From the NCBI GenBank assembly GCA_030549175.1, contig JAUKUA010000006.1:1674001-1738000 (forward strand): a stretch of DNA of 64,000 nt. Reading direction: 5' to 3'. Below are positions 45,938-57,100 of this stretch, piece by piece. Under the pieces are notes generated by a model. That model ran no database searches, was not told where the DNA came from, and saw only the letters and a list, made by a program, of their open reading frames with translations. Origin of the DNA: Lasiosphaeris hirsuta. Taxonomy: Eukaryota; Ascomycota; Sordariomycetes; Sordariales; Lasiosphaeriaceae. The position numbers and the translations under genes are program-made. Within the stretch, counting starts at the first letter, position 1; each line of letters starts with the position of its first letter.

Positions 45938-47449
45938 TTACCTGCTCACCCACAGCCTTCTGATCCAGTAGATCCTGTGCCTCTTGTACAGTAAGTGACC
46001 CTCCAAGCCGTACACGTGTTTTTTGGCTCTCCGTCGCTTACTAAGCCCCTCATTGGCCTTTCGAAGTGCTGAGACCTCTGTACGTAGAAGAGCCACCTCG
46101 TGTATCACAGCCATCGTACCTTTAGCTAATCGGTCCACAGTAGTTAACATTGGGGTTGGAGAGCTACCCTGATGGTTGGAAATTCGAGTTTTAATAAACG
46201 CTGACTGTGAAGTGGTTTCTCGAGGGTTGTGTGGCGTTTGGGAGATCCAATGTAATGCCGTAGTTGGGCTTGAGGCTGGGGGTGTTAGGGTCCGGATACG
46301 TACATCCAGCGTAGATATCACCCTCTCTGGGTCGTACGGTATAAGACCGGCTCCAGTAAAACCTCCCTGGATGTTCTTTTCTGTGATCGAAGCAAAAAAT
46401 GCTTCTTTAAACCTACAGAGAAACTCCAACTTGCTGATGTGTGTAATGTTCATCCGCATTAGCTGCTCAATCTGGTAGTTATACGCTTTCTTCAACGGCC
46501 CAAAACAACCAACATCTAATGGCTGAAGTAGATGTGAAGAGTGCGGAGGCATACAGAGTGTGATGATGTTATGCTCCTGGCAGTAGGTCTCGAATTCTTC
46601 GGAGTGGTGGCTATCGTGGCCGTCGAGAATCAACAGTCGGTATGTACCTTTCGTACGAGATATTGTATGGAAATCAAAGTGCCGAATCCAATCCATGCCT
46701 TTCTCATTGGTGGTCTAGCCATTGTCGGTTGTTGCGATGTGCCAGGTACCCGGAAGGTTACACTCTTGATACTAGTTAGTAAGGTGATATTACCTAGCTA
46801 AGATGATGAATGGTAGGATGGCCCAGCCTAAAGTATTCACTCTTTGGATGACTGTAGCCTACTCTCGATTACTAGGCTGGGCTTATTTGGCCCTGCCGCG
46901 GCCATCAGAGGTAGTAACTACCATGGTGGGGATGATAATGCCTATCATAAAGCCGGTCTCGTCGAAATTATACGAATCTTCGTCAAGGATGCCGTACTTG
47001 GCCTTAGTGTTATACATAAGCGTAAACTACTCGTGAATAACCTTTGGATCTTCGCATTTAGCCCTCTGGTAGTCGTATTTACGCGTAAAACGCGTCCGAA
47101 GTTCTGGCTGGCGTTTAACGAAGTTGTAAGCCCAGCGTTTGCCGACAGGGGGCGTGTCGTGTTCGCGTAGTAATCGATTGGCTATATCTTCTACGTACGA
47201 AAGCCGGGGATGAAATGCGTGAGCACATAGCTCAACTATATATCGAACAATCGTTTGCTCTTCTAAATCGGTAAGTTTACGTGAGTTGGCCGGAATATCA
47301 CGTCGCGCAGGTGTACCGTCGCGTCTGCGTGCAAGGGTTTTGAAGGAAACATTATAGATATCGGCTGCAGCTCGTAGGCTTAGATTTTTGTCTTTTTCGA
47401 GAGCTTGAAGGGCCATAATAAGCCTGCCTTCTTTTGATGATGAGGCCAT
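45938..47449 (-). pseudogene. Pogo-like DDE transposase with in-frame stops
   Basis: ATG 47449 opens MASSSKEGRLIMALQALEKD and LSLRAAADIYNVSFKTLARR (psq-type HTH), then a CENP-B/Tc5-like DNA-binding region ending YQRAKCEDPKVIHE. The same frame continues through NFDETGFMIGI (first Asp), LILDGHDSHHSEEFE (second Asp), PPHSSHLLQPLDVGCF (third Asp) and a coiled C-terminus to 45938. It keeps one frame for 504 codons without indels. Between 47029 and 46697 there are six in-frame stops (TAG/TAA) at sites where homologs usually have Trp or Gln. All are explicable by C-to-T or G-to-A transitions. Confidence 0.9.
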
Positions 47450-47503
47450 GTTGCGTTGTGGAGAAAGTTATGTTGAAGGTAACGGTGTCGCGTTGTGGGG
47501 GGG

Positions 47504-47547
47504 AGTGTGTCACTCGCTTATCTGTGTCACTCGCTTATCACGCACGT
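47504..47547 (-). repeat. Pogo element terminal inverted repeat, right
   Basis: Perfect reverse complement of 45689-45732. It precedes the transposase start codon (47449) by about 55 bp. Confidence 0.93.
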
Positions 47548-47573
47548 TAGATTGAGCAAGTGAGACTCTTAAT

Positions 47574-47969
47574 TGTCAGAAGCACTGCACTTTTGATGGG
47601 GGTTGCAATTGTGTGATTGTATTGCTTGTTACGCCTCTCTGGCCTGCGGCCAGAGTGGTGCTACTTATAGGAGTTCAAGATGTTGCTAATTGTAGCAGAG
47701 AAAGCCTTGCAGTGGCTTAGCTGGATACACTGCCACTCTATCAACCTTAGCTGAAGCTAGCTCCAGGCTATGTGTTTAACTCCAACGTTAGACGGCTTTT
47801 TCCACTAGCACCTATTTATCTGACAACAGCTAAGCCACTGCAAGGCTTTCTCTGCTACAATTAGCAACATCTTGAACTCCTATAAGTAGCACCACTCTGG
47901 CCAGAGAGGTGCAACAAGCAATACAATCAGACAATTGCAACCCCCATCAAAAGTGCAGTGCTTCTGACA
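47574..47969. repeat. Foldback element with ~145-bp inverted arms
   Basis: 47574-47723 (TGTCAGAAGCACTGCACTTT... to ...GTGGCTTAGCTG) is an almost perfect reverse complement of 47827-47969, with a loop of about 103 bases. Differences are a few indels, for example an extra TGCGG-type insert in the left arm. No ORF inside. It starts 24 bp beyond the pogo element's target duplication. It may be a long-TIR MITE, or a hairpin RNA source if transcribed. Confidence 0.88.
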
Positions 47970-48522
47970 GTGGATATTTCCAGCCGCTGAGGGCACGGCC
48001 GGGATTTTGCGGCAAAGTGGCGCTCAGCCGCTGATTCAGCCACCAAAAGGCCGCCGTAGATATACCCTTGGTATGTATGTACCGACCGTCAAGAGTACGT
48101 GAGCATACCTCAGGTTTCAACGTCAAATTACATAATCACTTTCAGGCTCTGCACGCCCAACTGAGTGTTCCTTCAACATTGCTAGATACACGGGCACACT
48201 TGCAACACACTGAGTTACGTCTTTTTCTGACAGCATCAACATTCTCTCGAGGAGAGCCCACTTGAATCCCTGGAGTTCTTTCCCCTTGACCCTCGCTCGT
48301 ATTATCAAACGATAACACCGTTGAAACCGGTGGTCATACCCACGGCTTCCCATTTGGGCACCATTATGACTGACCCGTTGCACACCTGCGGCTGTCCGCG
48401 GCTCGATATCCGATCCACTTCATCACTTCATCACTTGTTTGGGCTGCGGGTCGACGAATGCCGTCATCCCACATGACTCGGCGGCTAGTGATCCGTTGCC
48501 CTCCAACGATGACGTTGACTTC
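47970..48522. other. Upstream region of the broken HET gene
   Basis: No recognised gene. An 86-codon minus-strand frame (48123-48383) has no family match. The open frame of the HET gene extends upstream of its ATG to 48439 without another ATG. Confidence 0.4.
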
Positions 48523-51167
48523 ATGTCCTCAGAAGGGGAGCTCAGCGACGACGAAGAGTTGTTGTCATCAGGCCGTTGGGTCCATTCCGGCCGTGGAACC
48601 GGTTACGCTTACGGCAAACTTTGGCGAAAGCACGACATCAGGCTACTCTCTATCCCGCCCAGAGATTTCAACGACCAATTCCATTGCGAGCTCGTCCACG
48701 AAGACCTAAACACGCTCCCGCTGTACGATGCCATATCGTATACCTGGGCTGATGATTCTGGGGACCGGCGTAAAAACAAAGCAATTTTTTTAGGCTCCGT
48801 GAAATTCATGGTTACATCAAGCTGTCACCTAGCACTCCAGCGAGCACGCCTTCACGGACATACCGAAATTTGGATCGACGCCGTGTGTATCAATCAAGAT
48901 GATACTGACGAGAGGAGCCATCAAGTTCAGTTAATGGCGCAGATCTACGCTGGTGCCAGGAGCGTTTTGGTATATATTGGCGAGGAGTCGACAGACAGTT
49001 CCGAGGTGCTAAACCACCTAGCTCAAGGAATGCACCTTATCGAAAAAAAGGCCGCCGTTACTACACTTCTTGGGCGACCCTATTTCTGGCGGGTATGGAT
49101 ACTCCAAGAGATTGCCTTAGCACGTAAAGCCACGCTGGTTTGCGGTGATGCATCGATCCCATGGCTTGATTTTCGACGCGAGTTCGGGAGCTGCCCGACT
49201 TTGGCCAGATGGCTCTCAATGCTCTGCTTACCCGCCCACCACCACATCATATGTATGGATTTTGCGACCAAGGTGCTAGGTGGGCCTCGCTCCGCGATAA
49301 GGCTCGTCGTATAAGCGGAGTGCCACTAGCCCTCAGCTTTGTAGCTCCGGAATTTAGGAGCATTGAAGAATTACCGCGACTACTCGATATCTCTAGCTTC
49401 TGCGAGGCAACGGATCCACGCGACAAGGTGTACGCATTGCTCGGTCTCGCTACTGGTACCGAAGGGTACGGCTTTTTGCCTGATTACGATATCGACCTCG
49501 AGGAGGTCTACGTCAAGACGGCCATCCTGATCGTGGCTAGTTGCGGTCCTCTAGCCTTACTTACCCGTACTGTCTGTCGGCGGTCTATCTCGCCAGCTCT
49601 GCCGTGGGTTCCTGATTGGAGAAGCTATTCACCTGTTTCTCTATCGCTAACTGGCGAGATCTCTATCCTCGATGAGATACGCTGAGGAGTGCACCATACC
49701 AACGTTCATACCTCGTTATCGCCAGGGCACCTAAACAGAGCCCAGTCATTAGAATTTACTGTCATAGGTGTTAGTACCCTTCGGGATCTTCTCAAAGCCG
49801 GGATGAGATGGTCGGCGCACTTCTTTCCTGCCCAAGATTCACCAAACCTGATGCTCTGCTTCTCACCAGGCGTACCACCTCTTGAGGGTGCGCAAGACGA
49901 CTCTGTGTCAGATTCCCCAGGTCTTTGGGAATTGGCGGGTTCTCTCTGTCTCTTCCATGTGCAGTCACATGAGCCTCCTACATCGGGTAGCGGCACGACC
50001 TCCGGCAGGTTTGACAATTGCCTTGTCTTGTCTACCATGCCCCCCGGATGTTTATCTCTGGCCGAGGCGACTGACTCAGTTGTGGAGTTGCCATTTTTAG
50101 GCCTCATTAAATTCCATACTCACCCATACGTTTTATTGTCAGAAAGGGTATCTTGGATCAAGTTCAAATTGGGGCGGCCAGTCAGGGCACGGATGTCCAG
50201 ACAGCTTGCCAAGCAGGACTACCCAGATATTCAAAATCCACATCTCTCGCAGCTTGGGCTTCATTGGGTGACAATGGCGCAATCAAAACCGTGGATCGAC
50301 CTAGAACGGAAGTGGCGAGTGGGGTTTGAGCTAGCGCTACAACGGCTACAGGAATGGCAACAGCAGAGCCTCCGAGATTGGCAAGACCACATCCTAGAGT
50401 CCGAATCACGGAAGGTGGAGCGGCTGAACTCTTGGCCGGAGCGGATGTGGGAACTGTGGCTGTTGAGCGGCTTACGAGGGTGGCAGTCACGAATATTTCC
50501 CAGACAGAATCCGTCAGAAAACGGAATGCGAGGATGGCGGCAGCTACAAGAACTGCAATATCGGGAGTGGCGGGAGCTGCGAGAGATGCGAGAGCGGAAG
50601 TGGAAAGATGCGCTGGGGCGGAAGCCGTACTACGCTATTGTGAATGAACGCGTTCATTTAGAGATGCAAGCTAACCGGGAGAGGATTTGGCGTCGTAGAC
50701 AACAGCTACGAGAAAATGACCCATGGTTGCTGTTGGGCCGCGCACCGATGGGGGAATTGTGGGGGAGCTCTGGGTCTTGGGTCTTTGAAAGGGAAAGGGA
50801 ATGGATAGAAATATTTGCTGAGTTGGACGTGTATTTGCAATATCTATCGCAGGGTGGGCCTGTACCAGACTCAATGCCAGAAATAAAATGGCAGCAACAG
50901 TTTTGGCTGGATGGACCTGCAAAGCAATCAGAATATAGCCTGTGGGAGCTATCAGAGGTTTCAAAACGAGGCATGCAAGAAGAAGAGCGACGAGAAGGGG
51001 AGCAGTGGGAAAGGGAGGAGCTGGAAAGGGAGGAGCTGGAAAGGGAGGAGCTGGAAAGGGAGGAGCTGGAAAGAAAGGAGCTGGAAAGGGAGCAACGGGA
51101 GAAGAGGCAACAAGGAACACTAAAGGGAAGATTGGTCAACGGTTTACGGCGGCTACTAGATCGGTGA
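48523..51167 (+). pseudogene. HET-domain gene with Trp-rich coiled C-terminus, two lesions
   Basis: ATG 48523 opens an acidic leader (MSSEGELSDDEELLSSG). The HET domain follows: LPLYDAISYTWADDSGDRR, EIWIDAVCINQDDTDE, and RPYFWRVWILQEIALARKAT. Near 49195-49215 the reading must shift frame, continuing FCEATDPRDKVYALLGLATG and LPWVPDWRSY. A single in-frame TGA (49683-49685) then separates it from a further 490-codon frame to 51167. That C-terminal part is unusual: Trp/Arg/Glu-rich helical sequence (LQRLQEWQQQSLRDWQD, LQELQYREWRELREMRERKW) ending in Glu-Arg-Glu-Glu-Leu repeats. With only one shift and one nonsense codon in ~880 codons the loss is recent, or an assembly error. An intron explaining both is not visible. 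Confidence 0.75.
51013..51090 (+). repeat. 15-bp in-frame tandem repeat
   Basis: Five to six copies of a GGAGCTGGAAAGGGA unit encode EREEL repeats at the end of the HET coiled coil. Likely length-variable between strains. Confidence 0.88.
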
Positions 51168-51523
51168 TATAGATTGCTAGATCGGTGATGTAGCTTGCGA
51201 GGTTACCTTAATTACCTAGGTACCGTACGTAAGGTAAATTAAGAGTTGCGAGAAAAACAATTGAAATTGGTGGGTCTTCTGAGGAGCCGCAGTGGGGTAG
51301 GTTTCCTTAGGCGATGTGGGAATCAACAGTACATAGTGACGCAGCTAGGAGGCGAAGTGCCACCGCCGCTCCGAGTCCAATTTCTACCTGTCATATACTC
51401 AGTGTACTTTATAAATAGGAGAGACAATCACAGAAGACCTTAGGATTCTGCTGCTCTCGTAGGTAAGGGCGAAGGGTAGACTACTAAGTAGGTAGTTAGG
51501 TCTCTAACCAGGATGAGCGCATC
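51168..51523. other. Short intergenic region
   Basis: AT-rich, with repeated AGGTA/TAGGTAGG motifs near 51460-51500. Nothing coding. Confidence 0.45.
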
Positions 51524-51712
51524 TCAAACCAAGCAAACTGTCCGCTTATAGAAACATACACAATTTTCCTCCTCATCGTATAGACCGTCTTCGATACCTT
51601 CCTCCCCATATATGAGTCCGTGTACGTAAGCCTCCCCGATAACTCTATACCTATCACCGCCTTCGACCTTCCGTAAAATCATTTTAACACTTTCGCTCCT
51701 CCTAAAATCCAT
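51524..51712 (-). pseudogene. Orphan HET-protein C-terminal fragment
   Basis: Minus-strand frame containing GGDRYRVIGEAYVHGLIYGE, the conserved motif at the extreme C-terminus of many HET proteins (GDxYRVxGEAYVHG). The 62-residue fragment stands alone: no HET core lies upstream on this strand (51713-52300). It faces away from both neighbouring HET genes, so it is a remnant of a third one. Confidence 0.75.
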
Positions 51713-54106
51713 ACCGAATCTTGTTCGCTGGACTCATGTTGGAGAGACTCTGGGCCCAGACCAAACAGCGTTGACTCTGTTAGGAAGAACCTTCGTCCCT
51801 AGGTCGCTTTACGCATATGCTTCTCAAAAAGACGCAGCTGCCTCCTCTTCTGAGGCGTGAGTTGTAATATTGAGGCTGTCCCTATGTTCCCCTGTCAGAT
51901 AAACAGGTGCTAATGGAAAAAGCCGTTTGACGTTGGATTTGAACCCACGACTTGCTGCCATCAGCTGTTGTTGGACCTGGACAGAGGAGGGCGATGCAGA
52001 GGGCGGGCGTACCCGCTCGTCGTTGGGAACTATGCATGGCAAGGTGGAAAAAGAAGTTGTGACTGTTCAGCTAGCATCTGCAATTATCGGCACCCTGAGA
52101 CAAGCGACGAGGCCGAGCACGGCGAAAGAGATCGTGCGGCGCCGTCCGCTCCGTCCCGGTCTGTCCGGGCCACATGGCTCGGCCGGCGCGCTGTAGCCAG
52201 CGATCGGCAGCAGTGTCGAGGATTTGGTGGCGGAGGGTAGCGCGGGGCAAAGAGGTTAGCTGTTGGATCGGGTGGTCAGTCATTGTAGCGAAGAGAAGAG
52301 GGTGAGGAAGGGGGTCCCTGCTCACAGCATCACAAAATTACGACCGAAAACGCGATGCTGCAATAGAAGTGCATGTGGATGGCTCTGGAGCCGTCGGGGA
52401 GAGGGAAGGCCATGGCGACAGGAGGACTGTAGCCAGCACAGTCGATATGATCAAATCCAGGAGATGAGAAAGACCGAGGGGCAAATAAAGACGGAAAGAC
52501 CGGGGTATTAGACTTGACTGCCGCTTCTCAAATGATGAAATCAACGATGGGATGGAAACAAGCAAAAGAAGGGGCAATGCTTTTGAAGGACGGACTAAAC
52601 ACAACTTTCCTGCCAGCAGCCGACAACCAAGGAAGCACAAAGACCAGGATCATCACGACCTCAAGGGGGCGCCAGTCGTCTTTTGTTGCCTGCTAGCTGT
52701 CTCCGAGTGAGTCTCTAGGGAGTCGCTGGCCCCAAACATGCATCTCCACCCGACACCCGTATTTCGCAAGCGTCAAGCATCTCGTTCTAGAAGTCAGGGT
52801 TGATCACATTTTAGAAACTTCATAAATGGGCTGAGACAGCTGCAGGGCGTTTTTCGCCTCTGGCGTGGCCGTTGTCGATGCTCACAGGTATCAAAAAGAG
52901 ACTTCAAACAGCAACGTGGGGACGATTGGGGAGGGCGATGGGAGGGGGCCCTGTCTGGGAATCCGAGTCAGACGTTGCTTCTCTTCGCCCGGTCGTCACG
53001 GTACTCGGTCGCCTATCACTCCTGCCGATCGCCCGTAGGACCGATATCTGACGCGACCCGCTTCACATATGCCCGCTGCCAGAAAACACAATTGGGACTT
53101 GGCGCTCTTGGCGGTGAGCGCTAAGGGGGCCAAGGTCCGCAAATGCCGACCAACTCCCTACCCAACGCCTGTACCCGGTGCGCAGTGGGCCCGAATTTCC
53201 ATACTTTCTGGTCGGCGCCAAGTCACAACCGCGCACTGCCTCCGAGAATGTATCCACGACAACGTCTATCGAAACATCAAAAGCCGCATACCCTTGCCTG
53301 CAAAAGTTCTTCCTACGAGCTGATTCCGCCATGTGCATCCCTTTATCACCAGTTATTTTCTCGATCTCTTTTCTTCTCCATATCGCAACCCTTAGGTCGT
53401 GAGCACAGTAACAATCGCATAACCAGAGGTCTTGTTGCATGTGTGTCTTGTCAAGTTCATCTTTTTCTTCACGGAATTTCTTATATTTTTACAAGAGGAT
53501 AGGCAAGGCACATCGGGGTATGGGCTGATTATTGCCGTTTAGTTTTTAAATGCAAATTACATATACACTCGGAATTAAACTATATATCACAACTACAATA
53601 ACGAGGCTAGCAAAGCATTTATGCCCAAAAGATCTACCCAGAGACCGAGGCTTCTATGGAGGTTTCCAAATAGAACGTCCCAAAGTCAATATCGCGTCGC
53701 TCTGACGCATGCAGAGGAAGGTCGAATCCCCTCTCTCACACAGTGGCAGCGATCACGCGTACGGAACGCAGGCCTATACTTGGCTAGACAACTTCAGTAG
53801 ATCTCAGAGTCAGGTACCTCTTAGATGGATGGTGACGTGTAATTCTCTCTTTGGGGGGGGGAGCCTGCACAATAAAGGCCATTGGCCACATCAGCAATCT
53901 TGTGTATGTCCTTATCGGGGTTTCGAGGCGGGGTATCTCGTGGCATCTTGAGACCTGATGACGCCCAAGCAACACACTACTCACCTTTCCTTAGGTACCT
54001 GCGTCTGCGAGCTACTTCCCCTAACCTTTATCACGCCCCATTCCAAGTATCGAAGCAAAGGCAGCGGGAGCTGCATTCCTGGAAATCAACAACAGATAGC
54101 GGCGAG
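51713..54106. other. Gene-free region between HET genes
   Basis: Short frames on both strands without motif. A GGATTTGAACCCACGA stretch near 51938-51953 resembles a tRNA T-arm on the minus strand, but the rest of a tRNA cannot be folded around it. 53530-53620 is AT-rich. The last part should hold the promoter of the hydrolase-HET gene. Confidence 0.4.
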
Positions 54107-57100
54107 ATGGGAAGCTGCGCCAGTCGATGTGTGCCATTACCGAGGCGTGGAGGGCGGGTTTTGGAAGAAATCACAGTTGAGACAGCTAGTGGTAGCATCA
54201 GAGATGGTGAGGAGAACAAGCAGTCACCGATGGAGTAAGTGGTGCATCTCCCTTGCTTTCACACACGTGTCAGGTTTCTCACCTGCCCTTCGCTAGCATC
54301 GTTATACTCGAGGGCCTGAACCCCCATCATATGAACCTTGCATACGGCGTGCGGGGCATTATTGGGGCTGAGTCACCAGGTTCGCGGATCTGGATGTTGG
54401 ACCAAGGCTATGATTGCAACTGGTTTTACGAAGCACCCTCGAATGACGTTGTGCAAATGTCTCGCGGTGTTCTGTCGAACTTGTTGTCGGCTCGAGCTAG
54501 TCAGGAGGTAAATACCTACCTATTGTACCGTTGACCCCGATTCAGGGTTGGATCTCAACCGTTTCGTCTTTAGGGATGCCAGAGGCCAATTGTCTTCATT
54601 GGGATAGCCATAGGAGGAATTCTTGTCAAGCAAGTAAGCCTACTATTCTCACTAAAGTACTTGTCTGATGCGAACTTACATCTTGTCAGGCTATTCTTCT
54701 TGCTCACATCGTGGATGAGTTCAAACCCATCAAGGACTTCATCAAGGGCGTAGTATTTCTAGGGACACCCCACAAAGAAGACAAAGAGGATGACTACGCA
54801 CGGATTCTGGCTCGTATTGCCAAGGCTTGTGACCCTTACCCTGAGGCTGTTGACGGTGTATCTGTCAACAGCGGGTATTTCCGACAACTAACATCACATT
54901 TCCGGAACCATCTTGGGGACCTTCCCGTGTATACAATCACACAACCAGAGCTGCTGGTCAGCGAGGAGTCCGCAACCCTTGGTTGCAAAGGCGAAGTTCA
55001 TATTTCACTGGACGTACAAAACGAGCAGGGCCACGACTTGCGCGGCCTCCGGGAGGTTTCCCGGTGCATCCAGAGGATCGAATGCCATACTACTACCACC
55101 AACGTCGTGGAGTCCAAGTCTCGGCTGCAGAATCCATACTCGGTCAATGATTTGCCGCCTGAAAGCTGTCCCGTCTGTTCTTCAATGCCCCCAGGCCTCC
55201 CTGTTGGCACAGAGACGCGGCCACTGGAGTACTTGATCAACCTCGACCAGCCTGCGCAAGATGACTTGAGACTCTGGGCCAGATGCTGTGTTGTAGCGCA
55301 TTTTGCGTACCGTGTTAGCTCCGTCTGGCTGGGGCGTGACACAGCAGGCGTGAAACGAGATCGCGGAGTGCGAGATGCCAGTTTGATGCAGCAAGAAGCA
55401 TGTTTTGGTAAAGTAGGACCTGGGAGCGAATCATGGAGCGTTGAGCGTCGAGATGATGGTGGGTAAATCCTCCTCACCTTCCAGCAAACAAAACATGACC
55501 AATCTCACCCACTTTCTAGGGTGTATTATATCTACGGGGAGCCTAGGGCAGATCGGGCGCAACCCCAACTTGGAGTCGTGGTTTGTTCTAAGCACTGAAC
55601 ACGGTAAGACCATTCCAGTCTATTCTGCGCCCAAGGCTGCGCGTTCTGACGTCAGAGTCTGTCAACTAGATGTTCCGTTTCATAAAGACGTGGAATATAC
55701 GGTTGTCCATCGCGATCCGCTCTCAGAACCTACACTTCGATATATGGCGTCCTGGATAGAGTCATGCAACGATGAGCATGACTGTTATAATGGGGCACAG
55801 GCCTCACTCCCTTCTCGCCTCCTTGATGTCCGAAACCTAGACCACATAATTCTATGTGATTCGGTAGACCTGCAAAACCGAGGCGGCGATATCAGATATG
55901 TGACTCTTAGTCACTGCTGGGGTTCCTCTCGCGATTTCCTGACAACGAGGCAGAGTCTTCCCAGAATGAAGAAGGGCTTTGCCCTCTCAGAGGTAATTCC
56001 CAGAACCTTCTCTGACGCCATGCTAGCTACCCACAAACTGGGAATCCCTTATTTGTGGATAGACTCGCTCTGTATTATCCAATACGACGTGGCAGACTGG
56101 GCCGTCGAAGCGTCCCGGATGGCTAGCGTCTATAGCAACTCCTACGTCACCATTGCGGCGGCTTCCTCTGACGGCGATGAAAAAGGATTCCTGCAACCGC
56201 GTCCGTTTCAATACGCAACGGTCAAGTTCACATCGCCCACAGGTGAATCGGCCATTGCGTACCTCGGCAGGAAGGAAAAATCACCCGATCACTCTAATGG
56301 CCCAGACGATCCACTGTTCCGTAGAGCATGGGTCTTTCAGGAGCAATACCTGTCGCAGCGAACTCTGATTTTCTCCAGGGAGCAAGTATACTTTTTCTGT
56401 CAAGGCATAGGCAGCCATCTCCATGCCGAGAACAAAACGCAGGAAAGCCATGCGTACCTGAACAAAAATTTTGGGAAAATTAGATTTAGCTGGAATAGCG
56501 TCACCAGGGAGCTCTCAACGCGGCTGCTGACCTACGATACCGACAAGCTTCCTTCCATTGCGGGTGTTGCATCGACCCTGTCCACTACGAGAGAAAGCAC
56601 CCTGCCCATTACGAGCGAAGGCACCCTGTCTACTACGAGCGAAGGCGCCCAGAGGCAATACTGCGCTGGGATCTGGAGGGACGATCTTCCGATAGGCTTT
56701 TTGTTTCATCGTGTCGGAGAAGCGAAATCGCCCTCGGGCTACCTCGCCCCGTCCTGGTCCTGGGCTGCTCTAAACGGCCCAGTGTCGTGGCTGGTCGATG
56801 AATGTCGCGCCGACAGGTGGTCCAGGGAAGTCCTCCTGCCACTTGATTCCGTCCAGGTTGCCGACTGCAACATGATGTTGAAGGACGCTAGAAATCCGTA
56901 CGGACAGGTTGACGAGGGTTCCTCGCTGACGATACGGGCTCGGTTCGCCGAGTTGGAGCCTTGCCTGGCGGACACCGTGGACACCTCTGACTTATCCAAG
57001 ATTCCAAGGTGGCAGCTTGAACCCCAAGAAGAGTGGTCGCCTTACCCGATGATGATGGAAATCTCTGGTTCATCCAAAACAAATACCCCTCAGGAGATCA

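Larger units (their letters stand above)
45689..47547 (-). mobile_element. Full-length Fot1/pogo-type DNA transposon, RIP-inactivated
   Basis: A 1859-bp element flanked by TA dinucleotides (45687-45688 and 47548-47549), the Tc1/mariner-pogo target duplication. Its 44-bp terminal inverted repeats are identical and begin ACGTGCGTGATAAGCGAG. Each arm contains two tandem copies of GATAAGCGAGTGACAC-type units, probable transposase binding sites. It encodes one minus-strand transposase with premature stops. The insertion is recent enough for the ends to match perfectly, yet the coding part carries six nonsense codons. Confidence 0.93.

Noticed and set aside
50671..51139. Minus-strand frames of Ser/Leu or Phe/Pro/Ala repeats
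   Set aside because: Produced by the 15-bp tandem repeat of the HET coiled coil read backwards.
51930..51965. tRNA gene on the minus strand suggested by a GGGTTCAAATCC T-arm-like sequence
   Set aside because: The T-stem has a mismatch and no D-arm, anticodon arm or acceptor stem could be paired around it. At most a SINE B-box or chance.
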